The notes beneath the pieces are model-generated. The model did no database searches, was not told the DNA's origin, and saw only the letters and a list, made by a program, of their open reading frames with translations. This document shows positions 34,434 through 43,135 of a stretch of DNA of 64,000 nucleotides, piece by piece. This DNA is from an uncultured Muribaculaceae bacterium (GTDB lineage Bacteria > Bacteroidota > Bacteroidia > Bacteroidales > Muribaculaceae), in NCBI GenBank assembly GCA_910577315.1, contig CAJTME010000005.1, forward strand, positions 95,808 to 159,807. The letters are read 5' to 3'. Position numbers and translations under genes: made by a program. Each line of letters begins with the position of its first letter. Positions within the stretch are counted from its first letter, which is position 1.

Positions 34434-35750
34434 ATGAAAAAACTATTAATCACCGCGGCCGTGGCCGCAATAATCGGCAGTAGCGCATCAGCCCAGAGCA
34501 AAACTGACGAGCACAACGACTCAATCGTATCCACAACGCGTGTACTGATGCTTGAAAACGGAAAAGTGTCAGTGTCAAGGCCCATCGACCCGGAAGTTCG
34601 CGATAAAATACTGACATTTTACTACGACCAATTCCGCCACTCGCAAGACCCCGGCGCACCCGCCTTTCTGTTCATGAGCAAGGAGCAGAACGTCATGATG
34701 GGCATCGGTGGCACTGTCCGCATGCGCGGGTGGTATGACTGGGGAGGAGCCGTGCCCGGCAACGGTTTTTTCCCTTACCTGATTCCAGTTGTGCCCGATC
34801 CCACCAATGACAAGAAACTCGGCACCACCCCGGCAGGCACTTGCCTCTACTTCCGTGTGCTCGGCGAAAACAAATTCCTGGGCCACTTCGAGGCATACAT
34901 CGAAGCCAACTTCAACGGATGGCAGGGAAGGGATTTCAGGCTGAAGAAAGCATATGCCGTGGTGAGGGACTTCACGGTGGGCTATGCAAGTTCCTCGTTC
35001 TCCGACCCCGCCGCGACTCCATCAACCGTTGATGCCGCCGGACCCAACAACAAACTCGACCACACCACCGTGCTCGTGCGCTACATGCCCCGTATAACCA
35101 AAAACATCCTTGCCGCAGTATCGGTGGAAACTCCCGACACCTATCCCTCCACCGACGATGTACTGACCAAAACGCGCTCATCATATATTCCCGACTTCGC
35201 GGCCTTTCTGCAATATGACTGGGGCGTGAGAAATTCACAGCACATCCGCCTGTCAGCCCTCTACCGCTCGCTGCCCTACCGCGACCTCGTTGCCGGGAAG
35301 AACTATAATCCTGCCGGCTGGGGTATCCAGCTTTCATCTGTAAGCCATCCTGTCGATGCCCTCACCCTGTATGCCACCGCCAGCTATGGCGCCGGATATG
35401 CCGGCATGGGAGGCGACCTGGTGATTGGACGCTACGACCTGTTGCCCGATGCAAGTGTTGACGGAAAAATGTATGCACCGCGCTCGTTCGGATGGAACGT
35501 CGGGGTTCAGTACAACATCCGCCACAACCTGTTTGTCAGCGTAATGGGCTCGCAGACCAGGTTCTTGCCGTCGCAAGAGGTCTCGCCGGATGAATACAAG
35601 TATGGACTCATGGGCGCTGTCAATGTATTTTGGAACCCGATTCCGCGCGTTCAGTTAGGCGCTGAATTCGATCTCGGCGAGCGCATGAACTTCTCCGGCG
35701 CCCACCGCTACGCACGTCGCTTTGGGCTGATGGGCCAGCTGACATTCTAA
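34434..35750 (+). CDS. DcaP-like outer-membrane porin
   Basis: 438 residues. The ATG at 34434 starts a good signal peptide (MKKLLITAAVAAIIGSSASAQ); the upstream in-frame ATG adds 17 unlikely residues. A short helical coiled segment (about 45-65) precedes a beta-barrel: VMMGIGGTVRMRGWYDWGG, FEAYIEANFNGW, WGVRNSQHIRLSALY and the aromatic end GLMGQLTF. This is the layout of DcaP-family trimeric porins, which take up dicarboxylic acids and related small molecules. The substrate is unknown. Confidence 0.8.
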   Translation: MKKLLITAAVAAIIGSSASAQSKTDEHNDSIVSTTRVLMLENGKVSVSRPIDPEVRDKILTFYYDQFRHSQDPGAPAFLFMSKEQNVMMGIGGTVRMRGWYDWGGAVPGNGFFPYLIPVVPDPTNDKKLGTTPAGTCLYFRVLGENKFLGHFEAYIEANFNGWQGRDFRLKKAYAVVRDFTVGYASSSFSDPAATPSTVDAAGPNNKLDHTTVLVRYMPRITKNILAAVSVETPDTYPSTDDVLTKTRSSYIPDFAAFLQYDWGVRNSQHIRLSALYRSLPYRDLVAGKNYNPAGWGIQLSSVSHPVDALTLYATASYGAGYAGMGGDLVIGRYDLLPDASVDGKMYAPRSFGWNVGVQYNIRHNLFVSVMGSQTRFLPSQEVSPDEYKYGLMGAVNVFWNPIPRVQLGAEFDLGERMNFSGAHRYARRFGLMGQLTF

Positions 35751-35759
35751 TGCGTCCGG

Positions 35760-36275
35760 TCAGTCACCGCTGACCACGTCAGAAATGTCAATGCAACCCC
35801 TGATGTAGACGAGCTGAAACTCATCCGGGCTTTGGTTCACCACAATCATGTTTTTCATCTTCGGCTGGCCTTCCTCCATCGGGCCACCGTAGATGATTGA
35901 CCTTTCGACACCGCCCTTCTGAATCACCTTGCCGCTGCCTTTCAGCACCCGCTGCTCGCGGTTCTCGTTCGCCTCAAGAATCACCTCGAGGTTCATCGAG
36001 TCGATGATTTTCTGACATGCTTCGGCCACGGCGTCAACTGCCTCTTCGCTCTCGCACGAAATCACTTCGATTGCGTCGATGTTCTTGACGCTGCGCGCAT
36101 ATTTATTGTCGGTAATTGTTTGAGCGCCTTTGGCCAATTTCAATATGGCGCCACCCACAAAGACAGATTCCACGTCAGGCATCTTTGCCACCTCGGCAAA
36201 CATCTTTTCCTGCGCCGCCAAAGGCATCGCCGGCACCAATATGGCCAGGAGAACGAGCATTATGTTTTTTTTCAT
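35760..36275 (-). CDS. DUF4252 secreted protein
   Basis: 171 residues, signal peptide about 1-21 (ending PLAAQ), then a DUF4252 domain (VESVFVGGAILKL, IEVISCESEEAVDAV, FQLVYIRGCIDISDV). Two Cys are conserved-looking, C74 and C163. The role is unknown, but the family is regularly linked to ECF sigma/anti-sigma pairs as here, so it may be part of the sigma factor's output or its sensor. It is the third gene of the operon and lies 53 bases behind the anti-sigma stop. Confidence 0.85.
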   Translation of the reverse strand: MKKNIMLVLLAILVPAMPLAAQEKMFAEVAKMPDVESVFVGGAILKLAKGAQTITDNKYARSVKNIDAIEVISCESEEAVDAVAEACQKIIDSMNLEVILEANENREQRVLKGSGKVIQKGGVERSIIYGGPMEEGQPKMKNMIVVNQSPDEFQLVYIRGCIDISDVVSGD

Positions 36276-36328
36276 AATTCAATGTATTAGTTCAATGTAA
36301 CAAATCGGTTTGTAGGAGCAATCCCTTG

Positions 36329-37015
36329 TTAATTGTAGGCAATGTATATTGACTCTATTGTATTGTCGAAGTTTACCGACGCAACCTCGGCCTTCCGCAT
36401 GCCCTTTGCGCCAAGTTCGAGCGACGCTCCCAGCATGGCGAGCGCGCGGTCGGCAATTTCAAGCGCCTGGACCGTATCGGTCACTATGCGGTAATCGTTA
36501 GCCGGACTCTCCACCGTTTTAACCTTGCGTGGCCGCGCATGGGCAACGGCTTTGGAGGCCTGACATTCGTGGTGAGGCTCAACAGCCAACGTATCCACCA
36601 CGGCAATATCTTCCGTCTTGGCAATCAGCTCCGACGGAGTGTGAATGGATGGAGCCGGCGTCTGTTGAGTGTCACGGCTTGTGCGCAGTCCCACGCCGAA
36701 CAGCAGCGCGACAACAGCTGCCATTGATGCGGCTTTATAGAGCCATACATAACGGCGTGACGACCTGCGGCCGACAGTCGCGGCCAATATCCGGCCTTCA
36801 AGATCTGCGGGCACATCGGCGGCACGGCCGCGAGCGTCGGCCATCGCACGGAACATCGCGGCATCGGCCTTGAATTCTGCCGGAATGTCGCAGCCCGAAG
36901 TGAAATAGCCTATCAATTCATCCTCTGCGGCAGCTGTGGAGTCGCCGCTGTAAAACGCATTGAGAAGCTCTCTCAGTCGTTCGGGTGACATTTTTTGTAG
37001 TTGTGAGGATTTCAT
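36329..37015 (-). CDS. Probable transmembrane anti-sigma factor
   Basis: 228 residues with one membrane helix (about 90-110). The cytoplasmic part (1-88) is helical and starts with SPERLRELLNAFYSGDS, like the zinc-less anti-sigma domains of Bacteroidota. The outer part is Pro/Thr-rich, then a domain ending NTIESIYIAYN. It overlaps the sigma gene by four bases (ATGA), which implies stoichiometric coupled translation. No specific family was recognised; the call rests on position and topology. Confidence 0.75.
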   Translation of the reverse strand: MKSSQLQKMSPERLRELLNAFYSGDSTAAAEDELIGYFTSGCDIPAEFKADAAMFRAMADARGRAADVPADLEGRILAATVGRRSSRRYVWLYKAASMAAVVALLFGVGLRTSRDTQQTPAPSIHTPSELIAKTEDIAVVDTLAVEPHHECQASKAVAHARPRKVKTVESPANDYRIVTDTVQALEIADRALAMLGASLELGAKGMRKAEVASVNFDNTIESIYIAYN

Positions 37016-37503
37016 GATACCAAGTATTTATTGTATATTTCCCTTATTTTCTTTCGCCCGCGGCACAGAAGCTGACGGACATTGGCCGGTGTATGACCGG
37101 TGATTTCGGCTATCTCGTCTGGAGGGCGGTCTTCAAATGCGCTGAGCCTGACCACTTCCCGCTGACCTTCCGGCAAAGACTCGATTGCCCTGACCAGAAA
37201 TTCAGCTGTGTCGGGCTCGGGCAGCTCTACCGCTTCATCGGGCTCCTTTCCGTCGGGCAGTGACCCTTCATGCGACCTGCGGCGCAGCATGTCGATTGCC
37301 GTCGACCGCAGTATCTTGAATGAATATGCCTCGGGCGAATGTACTGAAGCCAGCGCCTGACCCGATTTCCAGATTTTAACCATTGTCTCCTGCACGGCGT
37401 CGGCCGCGTCGTCGCCATCGGCAAGCAGGCCGAAAGCTGTCGCGTAAAGCCGCGGATAGAGCGGCAGGTAGGCGGTGCGGAAAAGCTCTTCAATCGGGTT
37501 CAT
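37012..37503 (-). CDS. ECF-type RNA polymerase sigma factor
   Basis: 163 residues: region 2 (LFRTAYLPLYPRLYATAF ... AADAVQETMVKIW ... SFKILRSTAIDMLRRR) and region 4 (SLPEGQREVVRLSAFEDRPPDEIAEI quoted in part: EGQREVVRLSAFED, then TPANVRQLLCRGRKKIREIY). It should direct transcription of a small regulon, likely including its own operon, when released from the membrane anti-sigma factor encoded next. No second copy of an ECF promoter could be defined. Confidence 0.95.
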   Translation of the reverse strand: MNPIEELFRTAYLPLYPRLYATAFGLLADGDDAADAVQETMVKIWKSGQALASVHSPEAYSFKILRSTAIDMLRRRSHEGSLPDGKEPDEAVELPEPDTAEFLVRAIESLPEGQREVVRLSAFEDRPPDEIAEITGHTPANVRQLLCRGRKKIREIYNKYLVS

Positions 37504-37515
37504 ACACCAATAAGA

Positions 37516-37556
37516 CGGACAGCCGCCAGTTTTGTGACAGCTGTCCGGCTTTTTTA
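37516..37556. terminator. Hairpin between the glutamine synthetase and sigma genes
   Basis: CGGACAGC (37516-37523) pairs with GCTGTCCG (37540-37547). The U tract GGCTTTTTT is on the plus-strand side, while the expected user is the glutamine synthetase gene on the minus strand, which reads TCTTATT after the stem. Terminator for that gene is likely but not strong. Confidence 0.55.
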
Positions 37557-37569
37557 TTGTTCAGGCGTA

Positions 37570-39072
37570 TCAGCAGTGGAAATATTTCTCCACCATGCGC
37601 TGCATTTTCGCCGGATCGTTCTTGGCGGCTTCGGCCTCAGCCGGGTCGTAAGAGCGCAGTTTACGCAGGATGCCGTCAATCATGCCGCGCGAGAACACAC
37701 CGCGTGCCTCAAACACATCGCGCACCGCCTCAAGGCTGTCGGCGCTGCCGGCGCAGTCTACCGGCAGTGAGTCGAGGGTAGCCAGGCGCGAGGCGTTCTC
37801 CTCGGCATGGATATTGACGTCCACGTATGTTTTTTCGGCAATTTCAAGCGCGTTCTCCAGCTCGAAACCATAGCGCAGGGCCACGGCAAGACCGGCAAGC
37901 AACTGATATACGTCGGCCGAACCGTCGGCCGAGCGTATTTCGACGGTCTGTTTCTGTGTGGCGTCAATCTCGGCGGGAGTGCTTTGGCCGGGATTGATGG
38001 CGGCGCACATGTCGGCGTCGGCGGTCCAGCCCAGGGGCACGCGCACCAGCACCGAACGGTTGCGGTCGCCCCAGCATACATTTGTCGGAGCCTCCTGATG
38101 GGGCACAAGACGGAAATACGACGTGGGATTGGTGTTGCCGAAAGCCGTGATTGCCGGAGCGAGCTTCATCAGTCCCGCGATGGCCTTGCGGGCCTCCTCG
38201 GATATGCGGCGGTTGGAGTCGAGCATGCAGTTGCGCCCGTCGCGCACCATGCGCATGTGTATGTGGAGGCCCGAGCCGGCCTTGCCTGTGGTGATTTTCG
38301 GCGCGAAAGTGACGTCGTAGCCCTCGCGGAACGCAAGATTGCGTATCACCCACTTTGCAACCATCAGCTGGTCGGCTGCGTCTTCGGCGTCAACGGGGAG
38401 GAATTCGATTTCATTCTGCTCGTAGACGGTTCCGTCAAGGGTGAAGTTGCCCACCTCCGAGTGGCCGTACTTGATTTGGCCGCCGGTGCGTGCTATATAG
38501 CTCATGCACAGAGTGCGGAAATCGTTGTATTTCACAAAAGGAGCCGACTCATGATAGCCTTTCTGGTCTGTGGCCGGGAAGCGGGACGTATCCTCGGCAA
38601 TCACATAATATTCCAGCTCGCCCATGGCCTGGAAGCGCATGCCGGTGGTACGGGTAAATTCCTCGCAAGCTTTGTGCAGGGTATGTTCGGGCGACGATTC
38701 CAGCGGCTGACCGTCCTTGTCGCAGAAGCTGCACAGCATCGTCAGCGTGGGAATCTCGGCAAACGGGTCGCGGAAGGCGGTGCGGTAGCGCGGAACCACA
38801 TACAGGTCAGAACTTCCGGCGCTTATGAAGGGAAACAGCGACGAGCCGTCCACACGCTCGCCCAGCGTGAGGATTGTCTCGAGATACGCGAGGCTGTTTA
38901 TTACGAAATTCAGCGTTTTCAGGCGTCCGTCAGCTGCCGGATACATGAAATTCACCATCTCGATGTCCGATTCCGTTACATAACGTACTATATCTTCTCG
39001 TGTGAAGTCGCGCTGTGGCTTTCCGAGAAAGCGCACGAGCTCGTTCTTGCTGAGTGCAATTTCAGGATTCAT
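37570..39072 (-). CDS. Glutamine synthetase family protein
   Basis: 500 residues with the GS catalytic barrel: the glutamate/metal motif GELEYYVI, GSGLHIHMRM (metal and ATP binding), NTNPTSYFRLVPHQEAP and NRSVLVRVP, then the arginine loop EIRSADGSADVYQLLAGL. The N-terminal beta-grasp is shorter than in classical GlnA and the region before it (FTREDIVRYVTESDIEMVNFMYP) fits a divergent Bacteroidota branch. It may make glutamine or act on another amine; the sequence does not settle this. It is a single-gene unit. Confidence 0.9.
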   Translation of the reverse strand: MNPEIALSKNELVRFLGKPQRDFTREDIVRYVTESDIEMVNFMYPAADGRLKTLNFVINSLAYLETILTLGERVDGSSLFPFISAGSSDLYVVPRYRTAFRDPFAEIPTLTMLCSFCDKDGQPLESSPEHTLHKACEEFTRTTGMRFQAMGELEYYVIAEDTSRFPATDQKGYHESAPFVKYNDFRTLCMSYIARTGGQIKYGHSEVGNFTLDGTVYEQNEIEFLPVDAEDAADQLMVAKWVIRNLAFREGYDVTFAPKITTGKAGSGLHIHMRMVRDGRNCMLDSNRRISEEARKAIAGLMKLAPAITAFGNTNPTSYFRLVPHQEAPTNVCWGDRNRSVLVRVPLGWTADADMCAAINPGQSTPAEIDATQKQTVEIRSADGSADVYQLLAGLAVALRYGFELENALEIAEKTYVDVNIHAEENASRLATLDSLPVDCAGSADSLEAVRDVFEARGVFSRGMIDGILRKLRSYDPAEAEAAKNDPAKMQRMVEKYFHC

Positions 39073-39208
39073 GATATTTCAGTTGTTAGGGCGTTTAAGG
39101 TATTTTCAAAGGGTTTTTAATCGGCGCTAAGTTAGTCAAAAAGCCGACAACTCCGCCACGCTTAACATAATTTAATATTACTGACTGGAAAATCTGCGGA
39201 TTATTTGT

Positions 39209-39216
39209 TAACTTTG
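39209..39216 (+). promoter_or_regulatory. -7 element before the small secreted protein
   Basis: TAACTTTG, exact consensus, 27 bases before the ATG. The minus-strand partner for the glutamine synthetase gene is a weaker TAACTTAG near 39125. Confidence 0.55.
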
Positions 39217-39243
39217 TAGTCACAGGTTCTAATACCAGACACA

Positions 39244-39555
39244 ATGATGAAATATTTACGCTACATACTCGTTGCGGCCGTCCTCATAGCGGGGGGCGCG
39301 ACGGCGGCGTATGGTTCGGAGAATCTGAACGGAAACATCACGCCGGAACCTCAGTCGGCATCCATCAGGACAGCCCAGGGATGCATAGAAATCACCGTCA
39401 CTGACCAGGCCGACCACGAAGTCACCGTATATGGCCTCACCGGTCAGGCCGTAAAACATCTGGCCGTTCCAGAGGGCACGACACGAATTGAGCTTAAACC
39501 AGGATACTATATCGTGCGCGTCGACGGGCAGTCGGTGCGCGTGGTCGTAAAATGA
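39244..39555 (+). CDS. Small secreted protein resembling a lone C-terminal sorting domain
   Basis: 103 residues: signal peptide (about 1-24), an acidic-neutral linker and a small beta domain (about 45-103) with the pattern of a type IX secretion sorting domain: QGCIEITVTDQ, VTVYGLTGQAVKHL, PGYYIVRVDGQ, VRVVVK. A normal cargo domain is missing; the protein is nearly only the tail. It lies 36 bases before the pullulanase gene and is probably cotranscribed. It could be a pseudo-cargo, a decoy or an unrelated immunoglobulin-like protein. Confidence 0.65.
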   Translation: MMKYLRYILVAAVLIAGGATAAYGSENLNGNITPEPQSASIRTAQGCIEITVTDQADHEVTVYGLTGQAVKHLAVPEGTTRIELKPGYYIVRVDGQSVRVVVK

Positions 39556-39591
39556 CATACTAACTCGTTTTATCTGCTTACTTAACAATAC

Positions 39592-41601
39592 ATGAACAAA
39601 CACCTTTCAAACATTCTCGCCGCCACACTGGTAGCGGGAACGTCGATTTGCGCCGCCGCGCAGTCCAACCCCGACGAAAAATATCTCAGTTGGGAAACAT
39701 ACGACGGCAACGACCTCGAAATGACCGTTGACAACACCGGCACTCGCTTCACCCTCTGGTCGCCCGAAGCCCAGGCTGCACGAGTTTACCTCTACGACAC
39801 CGACCGCAACAGCTCGGCCACCGACACCCTCGAGATGACGCGCGGCGAACGCGGCACATGGCGCGCATCGGTTGCCCGTCCCCTCTACGGAAAGTTCTAC
39901 ACATTCTCGATAAAACACGACGGAAAATGGCTCGCCGAAACTCCAGGCGCATGGGCCAAGGCCGTAGGCACCAACGGCCACCGCGCCGCCATAATCGACT
40001 TCGCCAAGACCGACCCCGAGGGATGGGCCGAAGACAAGGGCCCGAAAGTCGACCACATCACCGACGTGGTTCTATACGAGATGCACCACCGCGACATGAG
40101 CATGTCGCCCACCTCCGGCATCGTCCACAAAGGCAAATTCCTCGCCCTCACAGAGCCCGGCACCACCAACTCCCACGGCGAAGCCACCGGCATCGATCAC
40201 CTCAAGGAACTGGGCGTCACCCACGTCCACATCCTCCCCTCCTACGACTACAACTCGGTCGACGAGGCCAACCTCCCCTCCAACCAGTACAACTGGGGCT
40301 ACGACCCATACAACTACAACGCTCCCGAAGGCTCCTACTCCACCGACCCGGCCAATCCCTCGGCCCGTGTCCGCGAGATGAAGGAAATGATCAAGGCTCT
40401 CCACGATGCCGGCATCGGTGTTGTAATGGACGTGGTCTATAACCACACCGCCAATAACGACGACTCCAACTTCTCGCTCACGGCCCCCGGCTACTACTAC
40501 CGCCACCGTCCCGACGGCTCCTACTCCGACGCTTCTGGCTGCGGCAACGAAACAGCTTCCGACCGCAAGCAGATGAGCGATTTCATCGTCAATTCCGTCA
40601 AGTACTGGGCCGATGAATACCACATCGACGGCTTCCGCTTCGACCTCATGGCCATCCACGACACCGAGACCATGAACCGAGTAGCTTCGGAACTGAAAAA
40701 AATAAACCCCTCGATTTTCGTCTACGGCGAAGGCTGGACCGCCGGCGACTCTCCCCTCCCCGCCGAGCGCCGCGCCCTCAAAGAGAACGTGAGCAAGATG
40801 GAAGGCATCGCCGTATTCTCCGATGATATCCGCGACGCCGTCAAGGGCCACTATTCAAGCGCCGAAGACCGTGGATTCGCCACCGGCAAACCCGGCAACG
40901 AGGAAACCGTGAAAATCGGCATAGTGGCCGCCACCGCCCACCCCCAGGTCGATTATTCAAAAGGCAATAACTCCAAGTTCGCCTACGCCGCTTCGCCCGA
41001 AATGATTATAAACTATGTGAGCTGCCACGACGACCTGATGCTCACCGACAAGCTCGCCAAGTCGATGCCTGGCTCCACCGAGGCCGAACGCCAGCGCGCC
41101 GCCCGCCTCGCCCAGACCATCGTGTTCACCTCCCAGGGCACCCCGTTCATGTTCGCCGGCGAAGAACTCTTCCGCGACAAGCAGGGCGTCCACAACTCCT
41201 ACAAGTCGCCCGACTCAATCAACGCGATCAACTGGGACCTGAAGCACTACAACGCCGACCAGTTCAACTACTACCGCGAACTCATCGCCCTGCGCAAGGC
41301 CCATCCCGCGTTCCGCATGACCACCGCCGATGAAATCGCCCGCAACATCGTGTTCGACAAAGTTTCCGAACCCAACCTCATCTCCTACTCCATCAAGAAC
41401 AACGCCAACGGCGATCAGTGGAAGGAAATAAAACTTGTGTTCAACGGCTCGTCCGAAGCCCGCGAAGTCAGCATCCCCAAGGGCAACTGGACCGTAATCG
41501 CCCGCGACGGCCAAATCTCAGCCACCGGCCTCGACACAGCCAAAGGCGGCAAGATGACCGTAGCGCCCACCTCGGCCCTCATCCTCGCCCGCGAAAAATA
41601 A
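39592..41601 (+). CDS. pulA: Type I pullulanase (GH13), secreted
   Basis: 669 residues. Signal peptide about 1-23 (ending ICAAAQ), CBM48-like domain (about 40-135: TRFTLWSPEAQAARVYLYD), then the GH13 barrel with the type I pullulanase signature YNWGYDP (about 232-238). Catalytic residues: nucleophile D351 (GFRFDLM), acid/base E380 (YGEGWTAG) and D480 (SCHDDLML). It hydrolyses alpha-1,6 links in pullulan and limit dextrins, presumably in the periplasm. There is no SusC/SusD pair nearby, so this is not a full starch utilisation locus. Confidence 0.95.
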   Translation: MNKHLSNILAATLVAGTSICAAAQSNPDEKYLSWETYDGNDLEMTVDNTGTRFTLWSPEAQAARVYLYDTDRNSSATDTLEMTRGERGTWRASVARPLYGKFYTFSIKHDGKWLAETPGAWAKAVGTNGHRAAIIDFAKTDPEGWAEDKGPKVDHITDVVLYEMHHRDMSMSPTSGIVHKGKFLALTEPGTTNSHGEATGIDHLKELGVTHVHILPSYDYNSVDEANLPSNQYNWGYDPYNYNAPEGSYSTDPANPSARVREMKEMIKALHDAGIGVVMDVVYNHTANNDDSNFSLTAPGYYYRHRPDGSYSDASGCGNETASDRKQMSDFIVNSVKYWADEYHIDGFRFDLMAIHDTETMNRVASELKKINPSIFVYGEGWTAGDSPLPAERRALKENVSKMEGIAVFSDDIRDAVKGHYSSAEDRGFATGKPGNEETVKIGIVAATAHPQVDYSKGNNSKFAYAASPEMIINYVSCHDDLMLTDKLAKSMPGSTEAERQRAARLAQTIVFTSQGTPFMFAGEELFRDKQGVHNSYKSPDSINAINWDLKHYNADQFNYYRELIALRKAHPAFRMTTADEIARNIVFDKVSEPNLISYSIKNNANGDQWKEIKLVFNGSSEAREVSIPKGNWTVIARDGQISATGLDTAKGGKMTVAPTSALILAREK

Positions 41602-41618
41602 TCCCGCCACCACACTCC

Positions 41619-41658
41619 CGAACGGGCATACGGAAACCATCAGCCGTATGCCCGTTCG
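41619..41658 (+). terminator. Terminator-like hairpin after pulA
   Basis: Perfect 15-base stem (41619-41633 with 41644-41658), ten-base loop, no U tract behind it. Confidence 0.7.
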
Positions 41659-41662
41659 GCAT

Positions 41663-41748
41663 ATATACCTCCGAAATTAGCACAAAAAAGCCGAAATATA
41701 CCTCCGAAATTAGCATAAAAATCACAAAATATACCTCCGAAATCAGCA
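41663..41748 (+). repeat. Three direct repeats at exact 33-bp spacing before the AAA/DUF4143 gene
   Basis: ATATACCTCCGAAATTAGCA starts at 41663 and 41696, and at 41729 with one change (TCAGCA). The 13-base linkers are A-rich and not conserved. The third copy covers the position of the -33 box of the promoter at 41757, so the set looks like an operator array rather than a CRISPR (no conserved-length variable spacers beyond the A-rich linkers). Confidence 0.9.
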
Positions 41749-41756
41749 AAAACATG

Positions 41757-41764
41757 TATCTTTG
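41757..41764 (+). promoter_or_regulatory. -7 element of the AAA/DUF4143 gene
   Basis: TATCTTTG, exact consensus, nine bases after the last 33-bp repeat and 30 bases before the ATG. Confidence 0.65.
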
Positions 41765-41794
41765 CGCTGTATCTCAACCACATAAGCCACCAAC

Positions 41795-43135
41795 ATGTTT
41801 AAACGTTCTATTCTTTCAAATTTACAAGCCTGGGCCACCTCATCCAATAGGAAGCCTTTGGTATTGCGCGGAGCCCGCCAAGTTGGCAAAACCTCTGTCG
41901 TGAACGAGTTCGGAAAGGAGTTTGACAATTACTTATATCTCAATCTTGAGAATCCTGCATCCAGGCTATTATTTGAACGAGATGTGCCCATCGACGACCT
42001 GCTAACGCTAATTTTTGCCCATGTAAACCAAAAGAAGCATGATGGAACAACTCTCATTTTCATTGACGAGATACAAAACTCACCAGCGGCTATATCCAAA
42101 TTGCGCTATTTCTATGAAGAGCGGCCCGACATATTCATCATCTCAGCCGGTTCTCTCCTTGAAAATGTTATTGACATCCACAAGTCCTTTCCTGTTGGGC
42201 GTGTTCAATACATGGCCATGCGACCATGCTCTTTCAAGGAGTTTTTATGGGCACTTGGAAAAGAGCAACTCGCCGGCATGTTGACAAAACCGGAAATGAG
42301 CGTGGCGTTGCATCCTCAGTTGATGGGACTGTTCAACACCTACACCCTGATAGGCGGAATGCCCGAAGCCGTAGCCCAATATGCCGACAATGGGGATGTG
42401 GTCGCCTTAGAGGACGTGTACGAGACTCTGCTTCAAGGCTACCGCGACGATGTCGAGAAGTATGCCGTAACAAGAGCTGACATCAACATAATTCGATTTC
42501 TGCTGACAGCCGGATGGCAAAAGGCTGGCGAGACTATAACCCTTGGGAACTTTGCCGGCTCAAATTACCGGGCCAAGGACATCGCCGAAGCGTTCCGCGT
42601 AATGGGAAAGGCTATGCTCTCCGAATTGGTATATCCGACTTCTTCGACTTGTGTCCCTGCGATTGGAGAGACCTCAAGGGCGCCGAAGCTGATTTGGCTT
42701 GACACGGGATTGGTGAACTATGCGGCCGGTATTCAGCGCGAGATTTTAGATTCGACCGATATATTGGATGCATGGCGCGGACGGGTTGCCGAACAGATTG
42801 TCGCTCAGGAACTCCTGAGCCAGTCCGACAAGGTGAGTCAGACGCGCTCATTCTGGAGCCGCAATTCAAAAGAGTCATCAGCCGAAGTTGATTTTTTATG
42901 GCAGTACAACTCGAAGCTGTATCCTATCGAAGTTAAAGCTGGTCATAACGCTCACCTGAAATCACTACACTCGTTCATTGACCGCTCCAATAACGATGTG
43001 GCTATAAGGGTTTGGTCCCAGCCTTTTTCAATCGACGAAGTCCAGACGTCTGCCGGAAAACCCTTCAAGCTAATCAATCTGCCTTTCTATCTTGTCGGAC
43101 ATCTCGAACAGGTAATTGATGCCTTGAATATTTGA
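41795..43135 (+). CDS. AAA ATPase with DUF4143 domain
   Basis: 446 residues. AAA_14 core with Walker A GARQVGKT (26-33) and Walker B LIFIDEIQ (D91, E92), then the DUF4143 domain (about 200-400), a restriction-endonuclease-like fold with the pattern AEVDFLWQYNSKLYPIEVKAG, where D and the E-x-K motif (E-V-K) would form the nuclease-type site. Members are frequent and often mobile in Bacteroidota; function unknown. Composition is AT-richer than in the neighbours, pointing to transfer. Its last 62 bases overlap the convergent glycosyltransferase gene. Confidence 0.9.
   Translation: MFKRSILSNLQAWATSSNRKPLVLRGARQVGKTSVVNEFGKEFDNYLYLNLENPASRLLFERDVPIDDLLTLIFAHVNQKKHDGTTLIFIDEIQNSPAAISKLRYFYEERPDIFIISAGSLLENVIDIHKSFPVGRVQYMAMRPCSFKEFLWALGKEQLAGMLTKPEMSVALHPQLMGLFNTYTLIGGMPEAVAQYADNGDVVALEDVYETLLQGYRDDVEKYAVTRADINIIRFLLTAGWQKAGETITLGNFAGSNYRAKDIAEAFRVMGKAMLSELVYPTSSTCVPAIGETSRAPKLIWLDTGLVNYAAGIQREILDSTDILDAWRGRVAEQIVAQELLSQSDKVSQTRSFWSRNSKESSAEVDFLWQYNSKLYPIEVKAGHNAHLKSLHSFIDRSNNDVAIRVWSQPFSIDEVQTSAGKPFKLINLPFYLVGHLEQVIDALNI

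Noticed and set aside
37516..37556. Plus-strand terminator of an unseen gene
   Set aside because: No plus-strand gene ends here; the hairpin is more simply the end of the minus-strand glutamine synthetase gene, although its U tract faces the other way.
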